In this document: in pieces, positions 1 through 8,086 of the stretch
Position numbering within the stretch: the first letter of the stretch is position 1
How the letters are laid out: each line of letters starts with the position of its first letter
Assembly (NCBI GenBank): GCA_002376845.1
Contig: DFOS01000019.1
Location: 89,197 to 153,196, forward strand
Direction of reading: 5' to 3'
From: Bdellovibrionaceae bacterium UBA3535
GTDB lineage: Bacteria; Bdellovibrionota; Bdellovibrionia; Bdellovibrionales; UBA840
DNA: 64,000 nt
Notes under the pieces: generated by a model
Seen by the model: the letters and a program-made list of their open reading frames with translations, nothing else
The model's database searches: none
What the model was told of the DNA's origin: nothing
Translations under genes and position numbers: made by a program

Positions 1-114
1 GCAGTGGATGAAATGCTATCGGCCCCCAAGTTTGATCATCAGATTGTAAATGATGATTTCGACCGTGCCTATTCTCAGTTCAAAAAAATAATTGATGGCC
101 AATACAATCAATAG
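1..114 (+). CDS. gmk: guanylate kinase, C-terminal fragment
   Basis: The window opens inside a reading frame that ends in TAG and encodes 37 residues. The stretch FDHQIVNDDFDRAYSQF matches the C-terminal end of guanylate kinase, where a xIVNDDxxxA segment follows the lid region. The enzyme phosphorylates GMP to GDP with ATP. Position directly before rpoZ and a Rel gene fits the common gmk-rpoZ-spoT/rel arrangement, which links GMP kinase to (p)ppGpp metabolism. The start lies outside the window. The assignment rests on a short fragment plus this gene order. Confidence 0.85.
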   Translation, partial: AVDEMLSAPKFDHQIVNDDFDRAYSQFKKIIDGQYNQ

Positions 115-143
115 TAGAAGATGGTCTACTTTAGGAGGTTCTT

Positions 144-383
144 TTGGCACGTGTAACAGTAGAAGATTGTTTAGACAAAACCTACAATCGTTTTTCGTTG
201 GTCATGTTGGTAGCTAAGCGCGCCAAGCAATTGGTCAAAGGCAGTCTTCCGTGTGTAAAAACCAAAAACAACAAAGAAGTGGTTACGGCATTGCGTGAGG
301 TGGCTGCGGGGCATGTGTATTATACGCCTGACAAAAGCCTAGGAGAGCCAGAAATTCAGATCGAGAACGATCTAAACCGTTAA
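144..383 (+). CDS. rpoZ: RNA polymerase omega subunit
   Basis: A 79-residue protein with the omega-family pattern: MARVTVEDCL at the start, then RFSLVMLVAKRAKQL and an NKEVVTALREVAAG-like helix. Omega helps fold and assemble the beta' subunit of RNA polymerase and forms part of a ppGpp binding site in proteobacteria. The start is TTG at 144, chosen because TAGGAGG lies at a good distance just upstream (132-138). It sits 29 bases after gmk and 64 before rel, probably in one operon. Nothing is truncated. Confidence 0.93.
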   Translation: MARVTVEDCLDKTYNRFSLVMLVAKRAKQLVKGSLPCVKTKNNKEVVTALREVAAGHVYYTPDKSLGEPEIQIENDLNR

Positions 384-447
384 TTTTTCCCTAAATTTTC
401 CGATCTTTCCTACATAGGACAAATCGCATCAAGGTGGGTAAGGCATA

Positions 448-2628
448 ATGGCAACGCAAAAGGTAGTGGAAAAAATCAGCGAAACTTCCCCTACCGATGT
501 TGAAGAGCTTTTAGAGCGCATACAGGATCTTTCCCCAAATATTGATACCAAGGAAGTACGAAGGGCCTTTGAATTTTCCAAAAAGGCACATGAAGGGCAA
601 TTTCGTCGAAGTGGTGAGCCCTATATCACCCACCCCCTAGGTGTGGCCAGCATCATCAATGACCTTGGCTTGGATCAAGCCTCCATCATTACCGGGCTTT
701 TGCATGATACGGTTGAAGACACTAAAGTAACCAATGAGGACATTGTTAAAAACTTCGGTCAAGAAGTTGCCGACTTGGTAGATGGGGTAACCAAAATTTC
801 GCAAATGACGTTTAAGAATACCCACCAAAAACAAGGTGAGAATATTCGTAAGATGATCATTGCTATGGGGAAAGACATACGTGTGATCATGGTCAAGCTA
901 GCCGATCGCTTGCACAATATGCGAACCCTCAATCATATGCCTTATTTTAAACAGGAAAGAATCGCGCAAGAAACGTTGGATATTTATGCGCCACTAGCAA
1001 ATCGATTGGGTATTTCCTCCATTAAAGTGGAGCTGGAAGATTTAAGTTTTCGTTATTTAAGGCCAGATATTTTTTATGATCTTGTGCAAAGGGTACAGCG
1101 CAAGAAAAAGGAACGTGAAAAGTATGTGGACGATGTGATTCACCAAATCCACGAGGTTCTAGAAAAATCTAGCCTATACGCAGATGTGCAGGGCAGATCC
1201 AAGCACCTTTACTCCATCTACAAAAAAATGGAGCATAAAAATTTAGAATTCGATCAAGTGCATGACCTGCTGGGTTTTCGTGTCTTGTTGGATTCGGTTG
1301 GCCAGTGCTATCAAGCTTTGGGCATCGTCCACTCTGTTTGGAAGCCTGTGCCGGGGCGATTTAAAGACTATATTGCATTGGCGAAATCCAATAATTACCA
1401 GTCTTTGCACACCACGGTAGTTGGCCCTGAGGCGGAGCAAATTGAAATCCAAATCCGTACTCACGAAATGCATGTGATTGCTGAGCGCGGTATCGCAGCT
1501 CACTGGCAGTATAAAGAAAAGGGCAAGATCGATGCGGAGACCGAACAAAAGTTTCGCTGGTTAAGAGACATGATTTCCAATGCTTCTACCGATGCGGATG
1601 AGTATTTGGAAAACGTAAAGACTGATCTTTTTGATTCAGAGATTTATGTTTTTACTCCAGCAGGGGAGGTAAAGGAGCTTCCCGAGGGTGCAACGCCTGT
1701 GGATTTTGCCTATGCGGTTCATACAGACGTGGGCTTTCGCTGCGTTGGCGCAAAAATTAACGGTCGTATTGTGCCATTAAAGCACCGGTTGAAAAGTGGG
1801 GACAGGGTTGAGATCCTCACCTCTCCTACGCAATCGCCAAATAAGGATTGGTTAAAATTTGTTGTCACCTCCAAGGCCAAGGCAAAGATTCGTACCCACG
1901 TACGGACGGAAGAGCGCAAAAAGAGTTTGGAGTTGGGTAAAGAGATTGCGGAACGTGAATTAAAAAAGATTGGCAAAAGCAATAAGGTTTTTAAGAGCAG
2001 TGAGTTTGATAAGTATCTGAAAAAGACAGGCGCCAACACTTTGGATGAGTTTTATATCCATATTGGTTACGGCAAACACAATATGGAGCAAATGTTTGAT
2101 GCGGTAATACCAGATTGGAAAAAAGATGAGAAAAAGCCTGAAGACAATGCATCCATTATGGACAAGGTCTTTAAGTCCGCAAAAAAGAAAAAAGAATCCT
2201 TAATTACCGTGGATGGCATGAGTGATGTGATGGTTCGCTATGCCAAGTGTTGCAACCCCATTCCTGGAGATCCCATTGTTGGCTTTATTTCTCGAGGCCG
2301 TGGAGTGACGGTACACAAGGCCTCTTGCAACAAGGTTTTTGAAATCGATGCGAAGCGAGAAGTGGAGGTGGCTTGGACCAAAGAAAGAAAAGGTGCCGCT
2401 CACGCTCATATTCGCATAGTATCCTTAGATAAGCCGGGCTTTTTAATTAAAGTATCCGAGGCATTCACCCATTCAGGGGTAAATATACTTAACGCCAAAA
2501 TCAAAACTACCAAAGATCAAAAAGCCGTTTTTCATTTTGAAGTGCAGGTAAAAGACCTGGAGCAGCTGCAAAATACCATTCAAAAGATCCAAAGCCTAAA
2601 GGGCGTTATCCACGTGGAGCGCCTCTAG
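448..2628 (+). CDS. relA/spoT: bifunctional (p)ppGpp synthetase/hydrolase (Rel/SpoT)
   Basis: A 726-residue full-length long RSH protein. The N-terminal HD hydrolase domain (about 30-200) keeps H62 and the HD pair at 86-87 in LLHDTVED. The synthetase domain (about 235-370) has RFKD at 304-307, the basic RxKD form typical of bifunctional Rel/SpoT rather than the acidic form of synthetase-only RelA. A TGS domain (about 398-458), a CC region around VRYAKCCNPIPGD and a C-terminal ACT domain (about 653-726) follow. It should make and degrade the stringent-response alarmone. It is the only RSH protein seen here; whether it is the sole one in the genome is unknown. Confidence 0.96.
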   Translation: MATQKVVEKISETSPTDVEELLERIQDLSPNIDTKEVRRAFEFSKKAHEGQFRRSGEPYITHPLGVASIINDLGLDQASIITGLLHDTVEDTKVTNEDIVKNFGQEVADLVDGVTKISQMTFKNTHQKQGENIRKMIIAMGKDIRVIMVKLADRLHNMRTLNHMPYFKQERIAQETLDIYAPLANRLGISSIKVELEDLSFRYLRPDIFYDLVQRVQRKKKEREKYVDDVIHQIHEVLEKSSLYADVQGRSKHLYSIYKKMEHKNLEFDQVHDLLGFRVLLDSVGQCYQALGIVHSVWKPVPGRFKDYIALAKSNNYQSLHTTVVGPEAEQIEIQIRTHEMHVIAERGIAAHWQYKEKGKIDAETEQKFRWLRDMISNASTDADEYLENVKTDLFDSEIYVFTPAGEVKELPEGATPVDFAYAVHTDVGFRCVGAKINGRIVPLKHRLKSGDRVEILTSPTQSPNKDWLKFVVTSKAKAKIRTHVRTEERKKSLELGKEIAERELKKIGKSNKVFKSSEFDKYLKKTGANTLDEFYIHIGYGKHNMEQMFDAVIPDWKKDEKKPEDNASIMDKVFKSAKKKKESLITVDGMSDVMVRYAKCCNPIPGDPIVGFISRGRGVTVHKASCNKVFEIDAKREVEVAWTKERKGAAHAHIRIVSLDKPGFLIKVSEAFTHSGVNILNAKIKTTKDQKAVFHFEVQVKDLEQLQNTIQKIQSLKGVIHVERL

Positions 2629-2660
2629 TTGCGAGTCTAGCCCGAGGCATAGTTTCACCA

Positions 2661-2691
2661 TACAATTGCTATATTACTAGGCGCGTATAAT
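2661..2691 (+). promoter_or_regulatory. possible promoter (-10 TATAAT)
   Basis: The 124-base gap between rel and the TIGR03546 gene contains a perfect TATAAT at 2686-2691. No strong -35 element lies at ideal spacing; TACAAT at 2661-2666 is 19 bases away and TTGCTA is only 14 away. It may drive the two-gene TIGR03546/TIGR03545 unit. Weak call based on the -10 alone. Confidence 0.25.
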
Positions 2692-2752
2692 TGCTTTTGG
2701 TATATGACAGCATCTTCTTTTTTCGCTTCAATAGCGGCATAAGGAAAATCCT

Positions 2753-3277
2753 ATGACATTATTGATGAAACAATTATTTCAATTGATTAGCTTGCTCAAT
2801 TCTGAAACGGGCACCAATCAAATCGCTGCAGGTGTTGCACTAGGTTTTGTACTGGGGATGACTCCCGCCTTTTCTTTGCAGACCATTCTCATAGTCTTCT
2901 GCCTTTTTATTTTTCGAATTCAAATAGGTGCCGCTTTGCTCTCAGCTTTCTTTTTTGCATTTCCTGCTTATTTGCTGGACCCCTTATTTCATACTGTTGG
3001 CAAAGCCATTCTGGAAGCTGCAAGCCTACAAACTTTATTTACGACTATGTACAATATGCCAATTGTGCCATTTACACGCTTTAACAATACCATCGTGATG
3101 GGTTCCGGTGTGGTAGCCATTCTACTGGTGCCTGTAGTATTTTTTCTAGCTCGCTATTTGATTGCGAAATATCGCGAGCAGGTAGTGGCAAGAGTGAAAC
3201 AAACAAAGATATTCAAAGCATTGCAAGCAACCAAACTTTACAAGTGGTACTACAAATATGAACAATACGAATGGTAA
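2753..3277 (+). CDS. TIGR03546-type membrane protein (DUF2062-like)
   Basis: A 174-residue hydrophobic protein with about three membrane segments (roughly 25-60, 63-85 and 117-140) and a Lys/Tyr-rich cytoplasmic tail. The GVALGFVLGMTPAFSLQT segment resembles DUF2062/TIGR03546 proteins. That family is known mainly for lying directly beside a TIGR03545 gene, as here: its last 20 bases overlap the next gene, which implies translational coupling. No biochemical function is known. The start at 2753 is preceded by AAGGAAAA; an in-frame ATG five codons later is the alternative. Confidence 0.8.
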   Translation: MTLLMKQLFQLISLLNSETGTNQIAAGVALGFVLGMTPAFSLQTILIVFCLFIFRIQIGAALLSAFFFAFPAYLLDPLFHTVGKAILEAASLQTLFTTMYNMPIVPFTRFNNTIVMGSGVVAILLVPVVFFLARYLIAKYREQVVARVKQTKIFKALQATKLYKWYYKYEQYEW

Positions 3278-5174
3278 AAAGAAAAAAACAAAAGGGCCGA
3301 TTCGATTTGAGGCCATCATCCCGGCAATCATTGTATTTGCTTTGTTTGCCCTGTACTTTCGTTTTCTTTTCGATGCGAATTTGCGTTCTGCTTTGTCCTA
3401 TATAGCAACGCAGGTACATGGTGCAGAGGTCAATATTGGAGACATTTCCTCCTCGTTTCTTAACCCTAGTATTTCGATTTCGAACATTCAGGTAACAGAC
3501 AAAGAGGAGCCAAGTAGAAATGTTTTTAGCCTTGGCCGAATTGGCTTGAAGTTAAATGGCGATGCCCTACTTAGAGCTAAGTTGGTAGTGGACAAAGCTG
3601 AGGTAAGTGGTATTCAGGCCTTTTCCCCTCGCAAGCGCCCAGGCAAAGTCTTGCCCCCGCCGCCTCCAGGTGCAGCAAAGAATTCCACTGTTCGTCAGTT
3701 GGAGGCAGAGGTATTGGAGCAAACGCAGCAGCGCTACGAACAAAATGTCTTGGGAGATGTGGCCACTATCTTGGGCGGAGTGGACTCGGAAGAGCAGTTA
3801 AAGAACATTCAGGCGGAGCTAAAGTCCGAACAGTTTTTAGAAAGTCTGGAAAAGGAAACAAAGGCCAAGGAAGAAGAGTGGAAAAAACGGCTCAAAGAGC
3901 TGCCAAAACCAAAGGAATTTGATGCCTTGGTGGAGCGAGCAAAAAACTTAAAGTTTTCCTCGGAGGATCCTCTTAAGGCGTTGAAGAACATTAAAGAGAT
4001 TGATGAGATTATCAAAGAAGCCGACAAAAAAATCGATGCCTATAAAGACACGAGCCGGGATTTTGAAAAAGACTACAAAAACCTCGAGGATTCGGTAAAG
4101 GGATTGGAGGATTTGGTAAAAGAGGATGTTAAGGATCTGCAAAAACGCTTCAATATCCCTGAGATTGACAGCAAAAATCTTAGTGAAAGTATTTTCATGG
4201 GATTTTTAGATAAAAAAATCGCGGGATTTACAAAATATGCGGCTATGGCAGAAACGTATATGCCGAAAAAGAAAAAAGGGGAAGAGGCGCCTGAGCAAAT
4301 CGTTCCGCGAAAGCGTGGGACGGGAGAGGATGTGCGCTATCCCATTACGGTTGGCTATCCACTTTTTTGGCTTAAAGAAGCGGTGATTTCCTCAAAAGCC
4401 AATGAAGAAAATCCTTATAGTGGAAACTTGCAAGGTAGTTTGAAGAACGTTTCCACAGCCCCTAGCTTTATCAATAAGCCTATTACTTTAAAATTAGAAG
4501 GGGGATTTCCTTATCAAGGATTGCAAGGAATGAATGCCAATTGGGAGTCGCGTGTGCACGAACCAAAAGTGCAACACAACTTTGATATTAAAGTGGCCTC
4601 TATGCAAGTAAAAGGGATGAAGCTTGTTGATTCAAAAGATTTAAACCTTGCTATGCAAAAGGCAGATGCCGTGCTTTCCTTTGAAGGCAGTATTGTGGAT
4701 CAAGTGATGAACGTGAAATTTGAGAACTTTTTTCGTCAACCAGAATTTGCTCTAGATACTAAGGATAAAAAAATCCGTGAAATATTAGGCCGAGTCTTTG
4801 AATCTCTGCCTTACGTGTCCTTATATGGCTACTTTCAAGGTGCCTGGGGAAAGTTGAATATGCGTGTAAGTTCCAATTTTGGCGATGAAGTGGTAAAAGG
4901 CATTCAGCGAGAGGTGCAGGCAGAAATTGATAAGGCAAAAAAGAAAATTGAAGACTATGTTGAATCAAAAATTTCGGCAAAAAAGCAAAAAGTTCAAGAT
5001 CAAGTGGCAGGAGTTCGTAAAGAAATCGACACGGAGATTGATAGTAATCGCCAAAAAATGCAAACTAAGTTAGATCAGGCAAAAGCGGAAGTGAAGAGCT
5101 CGCAAAAGTCGAAAACAAAAAAGACAGAAGAGGAACTAAAAAAAGGCTTAAAAAAATTATTTAAAGGCATCTAA
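3258..5174 (+). CDS. TIGR03545-type inner-membrane-anchored coiled-coil protein
   Basis: A 638-residue protein with a Lys-rich start, one membrane segment (about 17-36) and a long periplasmic part. The region after the anchor (about 55-115) recalls AsmA-like proteins. A long charged coiled-coil region (about 150-300) and a Lys/Glu/Gln-rich coiled-coil tail (about 555-638) follow. Length and its neighbour fit TIGR03545, whose members are found next to TIGR03546 genes. An AsmA-like architecture would suggest a role in the envelope, perhaps lipid handling, but this is inference. It overlaps the upstream gene by 20 bases. Confidence 0.78.
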   Translation: MNNTNGKKKKTKGPIRFEAIIPAIIVFALFALYFRFLFDANLRSALSYIATQVHGAEVNIGDISSSFLNPSISISNIQVTDKEEPSRNVFSLGRIGLKLNGDALLRAKLVVDKAEVSGIQAFSPRKRPGKVLPPPPPGAAKNSTVRQLEAEVLEQTQQRYEQNVLGDVATILGGVDSEEQLKNIQAELKSEQFLESLEKETKAKEEEWKKRLKELPKPKEFDALVERAKNLKFSSEDPLKALKNIKEIDEIIKEADKKIDAYKDTSRDFEKDYKNLEDSVKGLEDLVKEDVKDLQKRFNIPEIDSKNLSESIFMGFLDKKIAGFTKYAAMAETYMPKKKKGEEAPEQIVPRKRGTGEDVRYPITVGYPLFWLKEAVISSKANEENPYSGNLQGSLKNVSTAPSFINKPITLKLEGGFPYQGLQGMNANWESRVHEPKVQHNFDIKVASMQVKGMKLVDSKDLNLAMQKADAVLSFEGSIVDQVMNVKFENFFRQPEFALDTKDKKIREILGRVFESLPYVSLYGYFQGAWGKLNMRVSSNFGDEVVKGIQREVQAEIDKAKKKIEDYVESKISAKKQKVQDQVAGVRKEIDTEIDSNRQKMQTKLDQAKAEVKSSQKSKTKKTEEELKKGLKKLFKGI

Positions 5175-5189
5175 TAAAGAGGGGGAGTT

Positions 5190-5732
5190 ATGCTAGTACT
5201 ATCATTATACATTGGTTTTTTATTACAGGCTGGTGACATCGGTTTGCAAAATGGCAATCACATTCAATTGCAGCCGTTAAGCGGGGAAGCCCACGTCTGG
5301 TGTGATGATGGCCCCTACTCCGAATTTCGCATCATGGCTTGCTACCAAAACTCGGTGCGTCCCGATACAGAAGATTATTTTGTAGCCAAAGGCTATGATG
5401 CCGACCGGGTGGAACTAGAAGCTACGCAAGAGAGCGGCAAAACCGTGACTAAAAAAATGCGTTTTCGCACTATTGAAGGTCGCACAAAGAAAAAGGTGAA
5501 TCTTTTAATGAATACTCTCTTTCAAAGAGCGCTGTTGGCTGAGGGAGAAAACCAGGTAGACTACCGCTTAACTAAAGACAAAGAATTGGTTAAGGAGGGC
5601 TCTTTTAAGGTAGTAGTAGAGGAGTTGCCAGAACTTTATTGCGGCACGAGAAGTCTTTCGGGCTTCTATCAGTGTCATGATATTAAGGGAATTTGCGACG
5701 CCTACTTTTTTCGAAATCGCAGTTGTCATTGA
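5190..5732 (+). CDS. secreted protein of unknown function
   Basis: A 180-residue protein that I do not recognise. The first ~15 residues form a short hydrophobic signal-like segment (MLVLSLYIGFLLQAG). Six cysteines lie in two groups, two near the front (in HVWCDDG and MACYQ) and four in the last 32 residues (YCGT, YQCHD, ICDAY, SCH), suggesting disulfides and a periplasmic location. The start has a strong GAGGGGGAG ribosome site. It follows the TIGR03545 gene by 15 bases, so the three genes are likely cotranscribed. Confidence 0.7.
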   Translation: MLVLSLYIGFLLQAGDIGLQNGNHIQLQPLSGEAHVWCDDGPYSEFRIMACYQNSVRPDTEDYFVAKGYDADRVELEATQESGKTVTKKMRFRTIEGRTKKKVNLLMNTLFQRALLAEGENQVDYRLTKDKELVKEGSFKVVVEELPELYCGTRSLSGFYQCHDIKGICDAYFFRNRSCH

Positions 5733-5738
5733 TCCTAT

Positions 5739-6179
5739 ATGCGCAATCGCTTAAAGACCATCTTATCTCTTGTTCATGAGGGTGAGAATTTATGGGATAT
5801 AGGTTGTGATCATGGTCTTGTTGGTTTGGATTATATGAACCAACATCCTGATGCTAGTGTTTACTTTGTGGACCGGATAAAGCATGTCATTGAAAAAATT
5901 AAGGGCCAAGTAGCTCGTGATGGGCGGTGCTATTTCTACCATATGGATGCTTGCTTGGGACTACCCAAGCCATTGTCAGGAAATGTGGTGATTGCGGGGA
6001 TGGGAGCGGAGCGCATATTAAATATCATCAGTGCACAGAAGATAGAGAAAAATACTCGGCTTATCTTGAATCCTTTTAAAGACCCAGAGCTAATCGAGCA
6101 ATTGCCTTACAATCTGGTCCAACAATGCACCCTACAAGAGGGACGCCGAGAAAGATCCATTTATGTTTTTACTACTTAG
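5739..6179 (+). CDS. short TrmK-like SAM-dependent methyltransferase
   Basis: A 146-residue protein with a Rossmann SAM-binding start, LWDIGCDHGLVGL (about 18-30), and a VVIAGMGAERI motif near residue 90. The pair GCDHG and GMG is characteristic of the TrmK family, which methylates N1 of adenine 22 in tRNA. Known TrmK proteins are about 220-240 residues with a C-terminal coiled-coil domain; this one stops after the catalytic core. It starts six bases after the previous gene and its end overlaps the convergent map gene by eight bases. Activity on tRNA is inferred. Confidence 0.72.
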   Translation: MRNRLKTILSLVHEGENLWDIGCDHGLVGLDYMNQHPDASVYFVDRIKHVIEKIKGQVARDGRCYFYHMDACLGLPKPLSGNVVIAGMGAERILNIISAQKIEKNTRLILNPFKDPELIEQLPYNLVQQCTLQEGRRERSIYVFTT

Positions 6180-6927
6180 CTATGGTGGTTATGATGGGCG
6201 GCGCTTCTTTTTGAATGATCATGGTGTTCTCAAATTGCGCTGTACGAAAACGAGGGGAGGTAACAAGTGTCCAACCATCGCCCTCATCATCGACAAATGT
6301 TGCGCCGGTAGATAAAAATGGTTCAATGGTAATGACCATATTTTCTTTTAATTGCCTTAAATCTTTGGAATCGTAATAGCCAGCAATAAATTTTGGTTCA
6401 TCGTGCAGAGTTTTGCCAATGCCATGGCTGCCCAAGTTACGAATCAGTGTGTAGCCGTGAAATTTAGCTGTATCCTCAATGGCTTTGCCAATGGCATTGA
6501 TGGGTTGGTTGGCTCTGGCAGCATTCATCGCGGCTTGCAAGGCCGCCTTTGTTGCACTCAAAAGTTTGCTGATTTGTGGGTTTTGTGGGCTTAGCTGAAA
6601 GGAGCCGCCAGTATCGCCATAATAGCCATTTTTTAAAGCGGATACATCTATGTTGATCAGATCTCCCTCTTTGATGATGGTATCTTTTTTGGGAATGCCG
6701 TGGGCCACTTGGTGATTGATACTAATGCAGGTTTGCCCAGGAAAGTCATAGCAGTGAATGGGGGCGGATTTTGCACCATGATCGCCTAAGTAGGTCTTGG
6801 CAATCTGATCCAAATCCCATGCCGACATGCCGGCTTTTGTTTCCTCTTGCATTACCTTTAGACAGGAGGCGACAATTCCTCCAATCTCTTTTAGCTTTTC
6901 GACATCTTCTTGGTTTTTTACTATCAT
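6172..6927 (-). CDS. map: methionine aminopeptidase, type I
   Basis: A 251-residue enzyme that removes the initiator methionine from nascent proteins. All dimetal ligands are visible in order: Asp in LINIDVSA, Asp in GYYGDTGG, His in GSHGIGKTLH, Glu in VITIEPFL and Glu in AQFENTMII. The substrate-side His lies in QVAHGIPK. Length matches bacterial MetAP1a, with no N-terminal zinc-finger extension. It is convergent with the TrmK-like gene (8-base overlap) and its start is 55 bases from the divergent ygfZ gene. Confidence 0.96.
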   Translation of the reverse strand: MIVKNQEDVEKLKEIGGIVASCLKVMQEETKAGMSAWDLDQIAKTYLGDHGAKSAPIHCYDFPGQTCISINHQVAHGIPKKDTIIKEGDLINIDVSALKNGYYGDTGGSFQLSPQNPQISKLLSATKAALQAAMNAARANQPINAIGKAIEDTAKFHGYTLIRNLGSHGIGKTLHDEPKFIAGYYDSKDLRQLKENMVITIEPFLSTGATFVDDEGDGWTLVTSPRFRTAQFENTMIIQKEAPPIITTIAK

Positions 6928-6982
6928 AGCTTTATTTCAGAAGTAGTTTAGGCTATGGCTAAAGTCAATTAAGAGGCAAAGA

Positions 6983-7834
6983 ATGTACTTAAAACAGATA
7001 AAAGGTTTATACAAAGTCAATTTTACCGAGCATCCTGTGGTCGAGTTGAAAGGTCCAGAACATAAGGAATGGCTTTATACGATTTCCTCCCAGGCTTTCG
7101 CCAAAGATAGGCCGAATATTTGTAGCAATGCCTTTTTAAAGGCCGATGGAGGTTTAATTGCCGCCTTTATGCAGGCATCTTTCAATGATAAGACTTATTT
7201 GTTTTTAAATCCCTATAATAAGGATCAGGCTCTGGAGCACTTGGATTTTTGTCATTTTGGCGAAGACCTAGAATTTACTTTGCTCGAAGGCGGTTATCAG
7301 CGCTGGTTTGTCGATGCTCAGGAACATTTAGTAGAAAATCATATGGAGGAGGGCTTCATTGTTTTTTCCTACCCTGGACTGAAAGGCTGTGAGGTTTTCA
7401 CTCTTAAAGATTTAGATTTGGATTTGCCAGAAAAAAACTTTGCCGATCTTAGATTTCGTTTTTTTCAGCAGGGTGTGCCGATTAGTGGACTTGATATATC
7501 CGTGGACAATATGATTCTAGAGGGACCCTTCGACGACTATGTCACGGATGAAAAGGGTTGCTACCCGGGACAAGAGACCATCGCCAAGGTTTATACTTAC
7601 GGCCGAAAAGCGAAGTCTTTTTATCGAGCGCAAATTGAAAAAATACCAGAGAATACGGCCATTACCTGCAACGAAGCAAAGTGTGGAGATTTGGTATCGT
7701 ATTTTGATTACAATCAGAAACACTGGGCATGGCTTCGCATTTCCAATGCATTTGTAAAAAAATGGCAACAAGGTGAGCCGCTTGTTTTGGGCGAGGAAAA
7801 TCTAAAACTTATAGATATGACCAAACACCAGTAG
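6983..7834 (+). CDS. ygfZ: YgfZ/GcvT-like folate-binding protein
   Basis: A 283-residue protein of the COG0354 group, which supports maturation of certain iron-sulfur proteins in a folate-dependent way. The signature Lys-Gly-Cys-Tyr-x-Gly-Gln-Glu is present (KGCYPGQETIAK, about 190-201), with the conserved cysteine. The N-terminal half has weak similarity to the aminomethyltransferase fold, as is usual in the family. The start ATG follows AAGAGGCAAAGA. It is divergent from map. Confidence 0.88.
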   Translation: MYLKQIKGLYKVNFTEHPVVELKGPEHKEWLYTISSQAFAKDRPNICSNAFLKADGGLIAAFMQASFNDKTYLFLNPYNKDQALEHLDFCHFGEDLEFTLLEGGYQRWFVDAQEHLVENHMEEGFIVFSYPGLKGCEVFTLKDLDLDLPEKNFADLRFRFFQQGVPISGLDISVDNMILEGPFDDYVTDEKGCYPGQETIAKVYTYGRKAKSFYRAQIEKIPENTAITCNEAKCGDLVSYFDYNQKHWAWLRISNAFVKKWQQGEPLVLGEENLKLIDMTKHQ

Positions 7835-8086
7835 GCTAAAAGTCCTGTAAAAGTGCTTCGCATTAAATAGCAAATACCATGAAGTATTCGCAACTTTTAC
7901 GAAGAAATATTGCAAAACGAAAGCTTAAAACACCTATATCTTTTAGTTGAAGAAGAAAAATTCTTTTAAAAAATGTCACAAGCATTTACACAAAAATAAT
8001 TTTACACACAATCCATTGCTTTCCTTCGTCTTTGTTTTGCTTAGGCTTGGTACACTTCCTGCTCTTATATTTAGTGAGGTGGTAAA
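7835..8086. other. AT-rich intergenic region with a nested inverted repeat
   Basis: No gene seen in this 252-base gap. It contains an 8-bp inverted repeat, GTAAAAGT at 7847-7854 and ACTTTTAC at 7893-7900, enclosing a second small hairpin, AATAC 7873-7877 with GTATT 7884-7888. It may end ygfZ transcription, but no T run follows. The last part should hold the promoter of the downstream lipoprotein gene, which has GAGGTGG as its ribosome site. Confidence 0.4.
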
